64,000 nt of DNA, taken from positions 1,860,001 to 1,924,000 of the forward strand of contig JANUWI010000004.1 of the NCBI GenBank assembly GCA_025504975.1, written 5' to 3'. The translations under genes and the position numbers were made by a program. Below, one piece after another: positions 1 to 11,317 of the stretch. Origin of the DNA: Plenodomus lindquistii. Lineage: Eukaryota > Ascomycota > Dothideomycetes > Pleosporales > Leptosphaeriaceae. Each line of letters opens with the position of its first letter. Position 1 is the stretch's first letter. The notes under the pieces are model-generated. The model was not told where the DNA came from. It saw only the letters and a program-made list of their open reading frames with translations, and searched no databases.

Positions 1-14
1 AGGAAGGCACTCAC

Positions 15-300
15 CGCCAGAACTCGCAAGAGCGACGTCTTGCCAGCGTTTTGAAGGCCGATCATGGTGATGTCCATCTCTGTCGCCCTGTGAAGCGGGC
101 AGGGTCAGCGTTCATCTGGGGAGGGTGTGCAGGAGCGGTTTTGGTTTTGCGCGGACCAGACTTGACGGAATGGATCCAAGTATCAAATGGCGCACCAGGC
201 ATCAGGTCGGGTAGACCATGTGGACAGCGGCAGAGAAAAGGTAAGCGTACCAGAACAGGCGCAGCAGCCAGTCGTAGATGCGGCGAAAGAGGTTTGCCAT
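15..300 (-). CDS. Arl8-like small GTPase, 5' part only
   Basis: This is the 5' end of an ADP-ribosylation-factor-like GTPase that runs off the left edge of the window. Exon 1 (300-251) starts with ATG and encodes an N-terminal amphipathic stretch (ANLFRRIYDWLLRLFW), the membrane-binding helix typical of Arl8. Intron 250-88 (GTACGC...CACAG) joins it in frame to exon 2 (87-15), which encodes EMDITMIGLQNAGKTSLL. This contains the P-loop GLQNAGKTS (Walker A, GxxxxGK[ST]). A donor GTGAGT follows at 14. In animals Arl8 acts on lysosome positioning; the fungal role on vacuole or late endosome is inferred. The gene is head-to-head with RPA135, with 533 bp between the start codons. The helix-then-P-loop order and the short spacing fit Arl8 better than Arf1 or Sar1, but the effector regions lie outside the window. 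Confidence 0.8.
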
Positions 301-833
301 GGTGGTGAGGCTGGAGATGCTTAATGACTCGGTCGTGGTGTTGGGTGGTGGAGAGGACTGATGATGGATGGGCGCTGGTGCGAAGTCTGGAAACCTTGAT
401 CCTTGCTGCGGGGCATCAACCAGGCGTGGGCGCCAGTGTATGTACTCTAGGAAAGCAGCAACCACGGTGAATTGACAAGTCTCGTGCCGTGATCGTGAAG
501 GATGCGAGCAGTGCAGCGATGAAGGTGGAGGGCGAGAGACTGCGCCGCCCCAGGGAAAAGCAGCTAGGAGGGCTTCGTTCTGCAGCACACATGGAGCCGC
601 CTGCGCATGACTTCCCGCACGGGCCCACTTTTGGAAGCTCGCCTCGCGCTATCCCGGCCCCATGCAACCCTGGCCGCCTAGGGAAAAAAAGTTCGCGATG
701 GAGAGAGCGCAGAGTTGGCTGAGTCGCAAACACCCACCCACGCCGTTGATTGGGATGACGCTGCACATACAGTGAAGTTCCACGTCACCTGATTCACCTC
801 CGCTCAAAGGCCCAGACGGCGCCTTTCGCAGTC
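301..833. promoter_or_regulatory. Divergent intergenic region, Arl8-like / RPA135
   Basis: These 533 bp separate the start codons of the Arl8-like gene (minus) and RPA135 (plus), so both promoters and both 5' leaders must lie here. I saw no TATA box. Overlapping open frames on both strands here are chance frames in GC-rich DNA without family motifs. Confidence 0.55.
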
Positions 834-3800
834 ATGGCGCCTTCTGCAACGCAGCAGCACCCGCAACAGTGGACGACCGACTTCAACACGCAGCGCCGTC
901 AAGCCCTCTTCCAGAACCCGCCAAGAGACAAGACGGCCTACCCCGCCCTCGCCGACGCAGTCGAGCCCCATCTCAGCTCCTTCAATGCCATCTTCACAGC
1001 CGGCGGCCAGCTCGAGCAGGGCCTCAAAGACATCGGCACCAAGGTCTTCCTCGACGGCAACCCATACGCCCCGCCGGACCAAGCCGCGCCGCGCAACAGG
1101 CTCTCGGTGCGCATCCAAGACGTCTTCCTCGACCGCGCCGTCCTGCCGCCCTCCAACAAGGTTGCGCTGAAGAACCGCAACATCCTCCCCGCCGAGTGCA
1201 GAGAGCGGCATGCCACCTACCGCGGCAAGCTGCGCGCACGCCTCGAGTACAGGGTCAACAATGGCGACTGGCAGGAGGAGGTGTGCGACCTGGGCAACGT
1301 CCCCATCATGTTGAGGGTAAGATCTGCCCATGCCGCCGGAGCGCGCACAGCAGCAGACCAGCTAACACAACTTGTCCTAGTCCAACCGGTGCCACCTGCA
1401 AGGCATGGGCCCCGACCAGCTCATCAAGGCCAAGGAGGAGAGCGAGGAGCTCGGCGGCTACTTCATCGTCAACGGCATCGAGAAGATTATCCGCATGCTG
1501 CAGGTCAACAGGCGCAACTACCCCATGGCCATCAAGCGAGGCGCATTCACCAACCGAGGCCCTGGATACACCCCCTACGGCATTCTGATCCGTTCAATGC
1601 GCCCCGATCAGACGTCACAGACCAACGGCCTGCACTACCTCAACGATGGCAACGTCAATCTGCGCTTTTCGTGGAGAAAGGCCGAGTATCTCGTGCCAGT
1701 CATGATGGTGCTCAAGGCACTAGTCGAGACGAATGACCGGGAGATCTTCGAGGGCCTCGTTGGAGCAGCCGGCTCGCAGGGTCTCGCAGAGAAGCAGTTC
1801 GTCACCGACAGAGTGGAACTGCTACTCCGCACCTACAAGGTATATGGTCTGCACTCAAAGGCAAAGACACGAGCATATCTGGGACAAAAGTTCAAGGTCG
1901 TACTGCAGATTCCCGACGACACAGACGATGAGGAGGCCGGTACAGAGTTTCTGCGCAAAGTCGTCCTACCCCACCTCGGAGCCCACAATGTGAAACCATC
2001 AGAGGACGCCGACAAATTCCGCATGCTTCTATTCATGATCCGCAAGTTGTATGCGCTTGTGGAGGGTGAATGCGCCGTTGACAACCCAGATGCAGTGCAG
2101 AACCAAGAGATCCTACTTGGTGGCCAACTCTACGGCATGATCCTCAAGGAGCGACTGGAAGACTGGCTGAACTCGTTCAGATTACCCCTCCTCGAATACG
2201 GTCGAAGGGCGGAGTGGAGGCCCTTTACGTCACAGGAGTTCCGCAAAGACTTCATGCAGAAGATTGTCAAGAGGTCGCAGGTCAACATTGGTGCTGCCAT
2301 GGAGTACTTCCTGTCAACCGGCAATCTCATCAGTCCTACGGGTCTTGATCTGCAACAAACGGCGGGTTTTGTTGTTGTGGCAGAGAAGATCAACTTCTAT
2401 CGTTTCATCAGTCATTTCCGCATGGTGCACAGAGGTGCTTTCTTCGCTCAACTCAAAACCACTACGGTCAGAAAGCTGTTACCAGAGAGTTGGGGCTTCA
2501 TGTGCCCCGTCCACACTCCCGATGGATCCCCGTGCGGGCTACTGAACCATTTCGCTCACAAGTGCAAGCTCGCGACGGAAAACGTTGATGTCTCGGCTGT
2601 CCCCGGTCTTGTAGCACAGCTCGGCGTATCGAGCAAGTCGTCCGCATCCCTCGATGCGAGTGTGGTTGTACAACTAGACGGTCGCGTCTTGGGCTTCTGC
2701 TCGCCTAAGCAAGCCAAAGTCATTGCGGATACGCTGCGCTACTGGAAGGTCGAAGGCTCGCACAATGTCCCGCTTGAAATGGAGATTGGTTATGTTCCCA
2801 ACTCCAACGGTGGCCAATACCCCGGTGTTTACATGTTCTCGCAAAAGTCGCGCATGTACCGACCTGTCAAGTACCTTCCTCTTGACAAGCTGGACTATGT
2901 GGGACCGTTCGAGCAACCATACATGTCGATATCATGTACCGATGCGGAAGTCGTGTCAGGCGACTCCACCCATGTTGAATATGACCCTACCAACATCTTC
3001 TCAATCCTTGCCAACATGACGCCCTTCTCCGACTTCAATCAATCTCCGCGAAACATGTACCAGTAAGTTATTTGACTTTGCCATACTCCAGCATGGTATA
3101 TTGACTACGAACAGATGTCAGATGGGTAAGCAATCTATGGGAACACCTGGAACCGCGCTTCGATACAGAACAGACAACAAAACCTACCGATTACAGACTG
3201 GTCAGACGCCCATCGTACGACCACCACTTCACAACGAGTATGGCTTGGACAATTTCCCCAACGGGATGAATGCCGTCGTAGCTGTCATTTCATACACGGG
3301 ATACGACATGGACGACGCCATGATCTTAAACAAGTCCGCACACGAACGTGGCTTCGGGTACGGCACAATCTACAAGACCAAGATATGCGATCTCGAGGAA
3401 GGAAGCCGGAGGAGCCGATCGGGGCGTACAGTCACCAAGATGTTCGGCTTCGCTCCCGAAGGCCTCATCCGCGCCGAAAACAAGGAGACCATTGACGAAG
3501 ATGGCCTCCCTCGTATTGGCACCATGCTCCGCTCCGGAGACGTAATCGCCGCCTGGCACAGCGTATCCTACGACCCGGGTGCCGACGACTATGTGAATCG
3601 CGACGGCCAAACCAATTTTTTCAAATACAAAGAAGATGAATTGGCTTTCGTCGAAGAAGTCCGCATCATCGGCTCCGAAGACGGGAACCAGCCTTGCCAA
3701 AAACTCAGCATCAAACTCCGTGTCCCGCGTCTCCCCGTCATTGGTGATAAATTCTCCTCACGCCACGGACAGAAAGGTGTGGCGTCTCAGAAATGGCCAT

Positions 3801-4591
3801 CTATCGATATGCCTTTTTCTGAGAGCGGGATCCAACCCGATGTCATCATTAACCCGCACGCCTTCCCCTCCCGCATGACGATTGGCATGTTCGTTGAGTC
3901 GCTCGCTGGCAAAGCAGGAGCCCTCCATGGCATAGCACAAGATTCTACTCCCTTCCGCTTCGACGAGCAGAACACGGCCGTCGACTTCTTCGGCCACCAG
4001 CTCATGAAGGCCGGGTACAACTACTACGGCAACGAGCCCATGTACAGCGGCATTACGGGCCAGGAACTCGCAGCTGACATTTACATTGGTGTGGTGTATT
4101 ACCAGCGGCTAAGACACATGGTGAATGACAAATTCCAGGTTCGAACTACTGGCCCAGTGAACAGCACGACGGGCCAGCCAATCAAGGGAAGGAAAAAGGG
4201 TGGTGGTATTCGAGTAGGTGAGATGGAGCGAGACGCGCTTATTGCCCACGGCACAGCATTCCTGCTTCAAGATCGTCTGATGAATTGCTCGGATTACACG
4301 CGCGCCGCGTTGTGTAGGCAATGTGGAAGCTTTCTCAGCACTGCACCCACTGTTAGCGAGTTCTCGCGTAAAAAGGAACGGGGAGCCAAGGATGTAGTGG
4401 TGAGGTGTAGGCGTTGTGCTAAGCCCGCCGACGGCGTGGCGAGTAAAGCGGATGTGTGGATGGATGGGCAGGGGATGCGATGGAGTGGCGGGGATGATGT
4501 GGCGGTTGTGGCGGTTCCGGGTGTACTGAAGTATCTGGACGTCGAGTTGGCGAGTATGGGTGTTAGGTTGAAGTTCAAGGTCGAGCCTTAG
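834..4591 (+). CDS. RPA135: DNA-directed RNA polymerase I second-largest subunit (RPA135)
   Basis: This is the beta-like subunit of RNA polymerase I, which transcribes 35S rRNA in the nucleolus. There are three exons: 834-1316, 1381-3062 and 3115-4591, with introns GTAAGA...CCTAG and GTAAGT...AACAG. The joined protein is 1213 aa, against about 1200 in yeast. The first junction restores the conserved SNRCHL stretch and the second gives NMYQCQMGKQSMGTP. Other landmarks are the lobe and fork region (RKLLPESWGFMCPVHTPDGS), the hybrid-binding part (GYDMDDAMILNKSAHERG) and the switch/catalytic stretch GDKFSSRHGQKG near residue 932. A C-terminal zinc-binding region contains CRQCG and CRRC pairs. Subunit identity (Pol I rather than II or III) rests on the N-terminus and the overall pattern. 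The gene converges on LRO1. Confidence 0.96.
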
Positions 4592-5256
4592 ACGGCAGAA
4601 TGGGTCAATGGGGAGGGCGTGGGGAGGGGACATGTCCGGAAACGGGGCAATGAATGGGGCAGAGATGAATGCATGGTCTGGCGTTTTCGAGAGCACTCAA
4701 GGGTAGAAGTTCTAATGGTCAGCATTTTAGTGTTGGCGCTGGGTAGGGAGTATCTATAGAGTGCGATGAAGTCCATGCCGTCGGCACATGCTATGTTTAC
4801 AGAAACGAGTCTGTCACAATGATCCGGGATTGTTGGATGTGGTGTATCTCGCAGGTGACGGTTGACTTTGACTATGCGTTGGGATGTTTGTGATTACGTC
4901 CACGGACATGCATTTCATGACTATCGTTTCACAGGTAGAACGAGGAGCATTGTTTTCGTGCTCGGCATTTGTTCAAAGAAAATGAGGTCTTGAGTATAGT
5001 ATAGTAAAGTATATTCGTGATGAGACTTTGATTCTATAGCGTGGTATCATTTGCACATTTCGCTGCCCTCCCGTCTATCCCTTCCTCCGTTCATGTATAC
5101 ACATTATTCAAGGGCCAAATTACCACAGTTGCGTGCCTGCACATCTACAATTGCACTACGAGAACAGCTCCTCTCTCTTGCGATTTTCCCCAGCGGTAAA
5201 GTACTTGTGCGTGTCGAACCACCCCCTCCGCCCCCTTCCCGTTTGAATTGAGCCAT
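4592..5256. other. Convergent 3' intergenic region, RPA135 / LRO1
   Basis: This 665-bp gap lies between the stop codons of RPA135 and LRO1. It should hold both 3' UTRs and polyadenylation sites. The middle (about 4980-5050) is AT-rich with repeated TATAGTA/AGTATA runs, as expected for fungal 3' end signals. No coding sequence is convincing here. Confidence 0.5.
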
Positions 5257-7286
5257 TTACTCGTCGTAAATCTTGACTTTCGCCGCGTACTCGCGGATAT
5301 TAGAGTGTATAGTCTCATTGATAAGTTCGCCTCTTCCGCCTGCAACCTGGAGGATTAAATCGTTGAGGGAGGAGCGACCAAGGATATCCACGTGATCCGC
5401 TATGCACAAGTTAGCTGGATATATGTCCAATCCGCACACCCTTTGGTGTCATGTCACGGGTGCCAGGTGAAGAACTAAGCGAAAACATACCGGTGTTAGG
5501 GCCGCCCCTTGGACTCAGCGCATCGGGCTCATGCTTCATTTCGTAGACTGTGACTTTGACGCCGGCAGGGTTGTAGCGTTTAATATTCCACCCCTTAGCG
5601 CACATATAGCCACTGGACAGCAAATTGACCGTCCCATCGCCCTCGCCCATTACAACGCCATGATCTACATTGTCTTTGGTGTACACAGTGTCGAGCGTAA
5701 CATTCAAACCACTCAGCGGATCGTCGTCAGAGCGGTAATAATACGCACGTTCTGTTTCCTTGCCTATACCGTAGAAGCAGTAAATTTTCAGGTTGGGGGC
5801 GAGTGGGAGCCGGGTTTCAAGAGGGTTGATCCATTTTGCGGGCAGGAGTTGATTACGTTCTACATCAGCGGTGGTGTGTGCGACGCCATGCGAGTAGGAG
5901 GAAGTGATCATCTTCTTGAACCAGGGTTCCGTGTTTTGGAAGAGAAAGGGTAAGCTGTCATCGACTGTGAGGTTCTTCTTGGTCAAGGTCGAATTGGAAT
6001 CGCGGAAGCGGATAAATGGGCCAAAGGTTACGTTTTGTCCGGGCAGATCGTCTGGAGCGCCGTCCTCGTCGCCCCAGACCGCATTGCCGCCGAGGGGTAA
6101 CATGGAAGAGAGGCCGGGCATTGCGCGGAAGATTTCAGCGCGCTCGTAGCGCGAGAGAAAGCGTTCGAGACCGTAGACGGCGAAGGCGTTGAGTTGGGCC
6201 GTGTCTTTCATCTCGCCGGAGAGAACGGCGGGCATGTCTTTGAGGGCGCCGAGCATGCAGCCAGATATGTTGATCCAGGACTCGATGTACTTGTCGACCC
6301 AGCCCGGACCGCCGTTGCCATAGCCTTCGGCCTCGACCCAGTGCATAAAGTAGTAGAGGACCTGGGAGCCCATGGAGTGGGAGAGGAGGACGACTTTTTT
6401 GTCGGAGACGTTGACTGCGACCTCGATGTGCGACTTGAGGCGGGTAAAGTACTGGTCGCGGATCTCGTAGTTCATATAGGACATGCGCCAGTCGTAGGCG
6501 GCGGTGAAGGCATTGCCAGGATCGTAGCCGATGGTGGCCAGATTCTCGAGGATCTTGTTCCAGATCCAGTAGCCGGTGATGAAGAAGTCGGCGGCGTCGA
6601 AGCCCTGTGCGGCGCGCAGCTTGACGCCCGGCGGATCCATGCCCGTGTCGTGGTCCAGCATAATGTGTCTCTTCCACGACGCCTTGTCCATGACCAGGGC
6701 GCGCATCTACCAAGGAAGATTAGCGATTGACTTGGTATAGAACAGCCTTTGCTCTTGCCATTGACCATGAACCCCATAGGCGCTTGCGAAAGTACTGGCG
6801 CGAGCCCTCCTCGGTGCCCCACGACTCGAGGCCGGTGGAGATGACGCCGGGGATCATGATGACGGGGTGTTTGGCCTTGATGCCCTGCTTGCGCGCATAC
6901 AGGCCGACGGCAAACGAGTCGTAGTTGACGGCCTCGCGCTCTTGCTTCTGCAGCTGCTGCGCACTGCGCACAAAGTTGGCCGGCAGCGCCTCCATGATGC
7001 TCTCGAGGTTGACGTCCTGCATGGCCTTGAAGTCAATCATGTCGTTGCTGCTCGCAAAGAAGCCCGCCAGCAGCAGCCCAAACAGGCTGCCCACGCCAAA
7101 CACCCACGCATTGCGCCGCTTGCCGTGCTTGCTCTTGCTCTTGAGCGTGTGCAGCTGCTCGGCGGTAATCACCCTAAGATGCCCAGGGCGCTGTGTTGGG
7201 TCGCGCGCAGGCGAGGGCTCCCGCGAAACATCGGGCGTCGAGTCGTCTGCTGCACCACCGCCGAAGCGGCGTCGCAGAAAGGACAT
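5257..7286 (-). CDS. LRO1: Phospholipid:diacylglycerol acyltransferase (Lro1/PDAT)
   Basis: The product transfers an acyl chain from a phospholipid to diacylglycerol to make triacylglycerol at the ER. Exons are 7286-6759, 6706-5491 and 5399-5257, giving 628 aa (yeast Lro1 is 661). A basic N-terminal tail is followed by one membrane segment at about residues 61-80, then an LCAT-like lumenal domain. The lipase serine lies in SHSMGS (Ser about 287), the Asp in GEGDGTVNL, and the His in NTADHVDILG, which is created by the last splice junction. The first intron (6758-6707) appears to be GC-AG: donor ATG|GCAAGA, branch CTAAT, acceptor GGTAG. It joins RLWGSWSM to MRALVMDK exactly as the family requires, and no nearby GT gives the frame. 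The last intron is GTATGT...CATAG. The gene is head-to-head with NAA30. Confidence 0.95.
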
Positions 7287-7749
7287 GGGCGGCGGTGAGG
7301 GGTGAATGTAACTACGAAGGAACTTTGTCTATCGAGGCCTCGGCGCTGTTTACCGCAGTTAGCACAACACACCAGCAAGTCTTCAGAACTACGCGTATAC
7401 TCCAAGACTATGAGAGACGATGATTTGGGACACGTACGAGCGGTTGTCGTCTCCTCGCTGCTGCATGAGCTCAAGTGTCATGCACTCAAGACGAGATGGG
7501 GGCCCAACAGAGAGGAGTTCCTTCGTACTGTACAGTCCAGCAGTAAAAGAGCAGCAAAATCATCATGGCCCGCAGACAACCGAGCCAGCATGTGACGGCA
7601 CCACACGTAGTGCACGCCCGGAGGTGCTGCGGCGAGACTAGTCAGGTGCGACATTCCGAACGCGCTCGGAACTGCAGCCTTGCAAACCTCCCCCACGTCA
7701 GCCGTCACCACACCTCGACATTCACCCACCCTCCTCTCGAGTCTCGACA
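7287..7749. promoter_or_regulatory. Divergent intergenic region, LRO1 / NAA30
   Basis: These 463 bp lie between the start codons of LRO1 (minus) and NAA30 (plus) and must carry both promoters. No clear TATA box was seen, and no open frame here has recognisable motifs. Confidence 0.5.
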
Positions 7750-8364
7750 ATGCAAGCCACGGAGCCCAAGGATGCGGCGCAGACCCTCAAATACGTCCAA
7801 TACTCGCCCGCCCAAGAAGAGCACTACCTCCCCGCCATCCGCCACCTCATCTCCAAAGATCTCTCCGAACCATACAGCATCTATGTGTACCGCTACTTTC
7901 TGTACCAATGGGGCGAGCTGTGCTACATGGTGCGTCCACCTTCGTTTCCATGTCCATCACCAACATGACTCCCAATCCAGGCCCTCGACCCCGACAACGA
8001 CTCTCTAATCGGCATCATCATCTGCAAACTCGAGCCCCACCGCTCCACCACCTTCCGCGGCTATATCGCTATGCTCGCCGTCTCTTCCTCTCACCGCAAC
8101 CGCGGCATCGCCACAGTCCTCGTGCGCCGCGCAATCGATGCCATGGCCGCCCGCCACGCCGACGAAATCGTTCTCGAGACAGAGGTCACCAACACCGCCA
8201 GTTTGAAGCTGTATGAGCGCTTGGGCTTCTTGAGGAGTAAGAGGCTGCATCGCTATTACTTGAACGGGAATGCTGCCTTTAGATTGATTCTGTATTTGAA
8301 TGAGGGGACCGCGTTGAAGAGGCCGCCAGCCGTCGACGACGCTGGCATGGCCCTGACCAATTAG
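7750..8364 (+). CDS. NAA30: N-alpha-acetyltransferase 30, NatC catalytic subunit (Naa30/Mak3)
   Basis: The product acetylates the N-terminus of proteins starting with Met-hydrophobic residues, as catalytic subunit of the ribosome-associated NatC complex. Exon 1 (7750-7929) and exon 2 (7981-8364) are separated by intron GTGCGT...TCCAG, giving 187 aa, near the fungal Mak3 size. The GNAT fold is clear: EPYSIYVYRYFLYQWGELCY at the N-terminus, then the acetyl-CoA loop in MLAVSSSHRNRGIATVLV (R/Q-x-x-G-x-G/A), then LETEVTNTASLKLYERLGF and RYYLNGNAAFRLIL, which are family-specific for Naa30. The start ATG follows a CTCTCGACA context. The gene is transcribed away from LRO1. No alternative GNAT subfamily fits as well. 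Confidence 0.95.
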
Positions 8365-8955
8365 GAGAGATAGTCTGGATGCAGTGTCAGATGCATATGG
8401 TAAGCTCACAAGTCGCTCTTACCTCAGTCTACCGCCCCAAAGTGTTCCTGCTTCATGTCGCAAATTCCGGATATATGCACGTGTGCCTGAGTTCGTCGGG
8501 CACGGTTCTTGATAATACCACCGCTAACCAGCGCACACAAACTTCGAGTCAACAGCTGTCTGCCAGAAGAAGCCGTAGTGCGATCGGCCCTCAACTCATT
8601 GAGACGCTTTGCACCAAGTACACAGCACACGTGCAAGGAGCCATGGAAGCACTTCGAACAAGGAAGACTGCATATTCGGCAAGATTTGATGTCCTATTCA
8701 CGAATACAAGGTTCCACTAGTACGAAGACACAGCTATCGAATATAGATGCGCGGACGCGCAGTCGCCCGACAGATTGCGGATCAAACCAATCGGTCGAGC
8801 ACCATATAACTCTCAAAATCAGGAGCCACTATATTCAGACGCTACTACATCCAAGCACAATCCTGAAGAATCCGCATCCAGAGAAAAATCTGAGCGAAAA
8901 AAGGAACCTGCCAGCCGTAAATTCACCACAGAGTGCAAGATTGCATTGTTCGATA
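8365..8955. other. Intergenic region after NAA30
   Basis: This 591-bp stretch holds the NAA30 3' UTR and the upstream part of the zinc-binding gene. Open frames cross it, but they have no ATG in a good context and no recognisable domain. A further upstream exon of the next gene could hide here, because the frame that encodes its N-terminal half is open from about 8775. Confidence 0.4.
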
Positions 8956-9653
8956 ATGTCTCCTTCAGAACCCTGGCAGCAGATGATGCTTGGGAACAAC
9001 TACGACAACAAGACTCCGGATTGGAACCTTGGTCGTGGGACCAACTTCATAAGGAACACAATCATCTCAACAACGCAGATGCAGACGAATGCCATTTCCC
9101 TCCTATTCACACGACACACACCAGCAACTACACTCTCGGCTGGTCTGGACGACGCCAAGTCTACCCAGGATTCCATTCCATCAGAGTTATACGAGTTTGG
9201 ACCATAGCTCTAGCTATTGGTCTAGTGGATCGAACCACTTGGGCTGATCTCGTCGAAGGTATGTAACCCACAGCTTTGTGGAGTGGAACATGGTTGCTGA
9301 CTGTAAAAGGCAAAATAGAAGCATCCCATCTATGTGGCAACGGGTGTTGTCAGAACCCAAGCCATGTCATTTTCGAGAATCGCAGTGCCAATATTATCTG
9401 CAAAAGGTGCCACACAGGAAGAGAGAGAGTGTGTGAACAGACTCCTGCTTGTCTGGCCGATCACCCACTCAACGAGGCGCAAACCACGATTCTTTGCTAC
9501 AAGCAGCTTATGAAGCATGGTCCGGGTACATTACAATGCCCACGCCAGACCTGCCCATTCGAGGTCCCTAATCGAAGCTTCCCGGACAATTACAACAAAC
9601 GCGAAGCAGATAGGTTGGTTCGGACACACTACCAACTTAAGCACAGAACATGA
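8956..9653 (+). CDS. Zinc-binding His-Me-finger (homing-endonuclease-like) protein
   Basis: The core is the zinc-binding loop found in His-Me-finger homing endonucleases and in many uncharacterised fungal proteins: ASHLCGNGCCQNPSHVIFEN, then RSANIICKRC. The fold uses Cys/His for zinc and His in SHLC as a catalytic-type residue. Intron 9259-9309 (GTATGT...AAAAG, branch GCTGAC) joins VEG to KIEASHLCG. The C-terminus adds a C2H2-like segment (CPRQTCPFEV, then H-x5-H in THYQLKH). The exon before the intron (to 9258) has no in-frame ATG, so an upstream junction is needed. My best guess is ATG 8956 (MSPSEPWQQ) with a short intron ending at 9078 (donor at 9032 or 9035, both weak). The 5' end is therefore uncertain. 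Whether it is an active nuclease is unknown. It sits in a gene-poor region. Confidence 0.6.
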
Positions 9654-11317
9654 CGTCTATACCCCCATGAACGGCAGCCGCAAGCGCCCGTTTCTGCTGC
9701 AGGATCCAGATGAGGATGGGGTCTGAGTCATCCCTTCTCGCAGCTTCGTCAGATCTTCTTAGTTTAGCTAGATCTGACCAGATTCCACGAGCAGTATCTT
9801 GACAGGCATGAGACTTTGGATTGAGGGCTGAAACGAGCGATGAACATTTCCGCTGCAGACAGTTTGTCACACTGCTCTGACATTATCATTCTAGCCTAGA
9901 GTACGTCGCTATCTATTATGATATCGTGAAATCCTCCACTCAACCCTGACATTTCCTGTATCTGCTCTGGTTGGCCAAGATAGGCGCAAAGCCCAGGTAC
10001 CAAAAGTCATCATGACAATGAGACTGTGGACAAAACACCTGAAGCATCGACCCGAGAAAAGATATGAGAAGCTGGGTAAATCGCTATCACAGCAAGACCG
10101 AGCTTTTAATACCCTCGGCGTTTCCCCAGGCTGGTCATTGTGAATTAGTTCCGAGCAGACATGTGACATTGTACTGAACCAGCAGTTTGCGATAATACAA
10201 ACCCCCACTGATGATACAGGTGATGTTCATGGGAGCATCTTGCCAGCTCTAAGGTCCGATATAGTCTTTGAGTGCAGTCATGCTCCCTCTTGTAGCCGCC
10301 TGGCGAGCATTTGAGACTATGGCAACACCCAAATTTCTTGCGGTAGACACGATAATTTCCCGATCCGAGCAAAGGTCAACAGCACATCCATACATATTCA
10401 GTCAAGTCACATGATTGTCTCCAGGTTCGCGAATTTTCATCTGGGACCGTCCAACATGAAAGCGCTTCGAGAGTTTGAGACATTTGACCGACGCATTCGA
10501 TGGGAATAACGCGTCGGCGGTTGTTGAAGACTCCACATCTCGTATCGCGAGCTTGTCGAGATGAAAGCGAATCGGAATGTGCCAGATTTGGGCAGACTGG
10601 TACGAGTAAATCAGTGCATAAGACTAGCGGGACTGACTCGTGGCAGCCTGCCCAGTAAGAGTACATAGTACATATAGTGTACATACACGGGTTGTCTCGT
10701 ATGATGAGGTTATTCTTGGCGATGGATCTAGGCGAGCCGCCAGGGGTAGGCGCGATTGGTCGATTGTGAGTGATCATGGACATTAGTAATTTCCCAGGTC
10801 AGGGTTAACATGGAGCCCCGGTAAAATGTACCTGAGACACCGAAGCCCGAGGATCGGTGAACTGCTGGGGAAATGTAAGATGCACGCTGGGATAGGTACA
10901 GCGTCCGATCTGCCGGGACGAAAGCGAACGCGTGGGAATATAGTAATGAGAATTTACTGTAAAAATGTAAGGGTGGAAAGCATGTCAATTAAACGGCCTG
11001 CTCTTTTCCAGTCGAAGAATCTATGAACATGAATTCCACCGGGACCACACGGCTCCCTTCACCAGGGCAGTAGCCATCCCAACCAGGCGTGATTAATAAA
11101 AGTCAAATCGAAATGCTGCTGCGACATGTTGCGCAAGGAAGCCGGCGTATGATATCGAACTCCGCCATCCCAATGCTAGACCCCATCGTGATGTGAAGTC
11201 GAATCATTACCCATGAAAAGCCATTAGAAAATCCTCCTCTCTCTCCCCTACCTCAAAGGGAATAAGATGATGTCTAGCGCGAACTGAACATCACCAAGTC
11301 ACTTAAGAGCGAATCGT
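9654..11317. other. Gene-poor gap
   Basis: About 1.66 kb without a gene I can support. Minus-strand open frames of 75-135 codons around 9909-10783 show no domain, no consistent splice context and no family resemblance. The last few hundred bases include the 3' flank of the GPI-protein gene. Confidence 0.4.

Noticed and set aside
8500..9260. tRNA or other small RNA gene in the accessory gap
   Set aside because: No B-box-like GGTTCRANNCC with a matching A-box and acceptor stem was found here or elsewhere in the window.
9909..10783. Minus-strand frames in the gap after the zinc-binding gene
   Set aside because: No ATG-led frame with family motifs or consistent splice sites.
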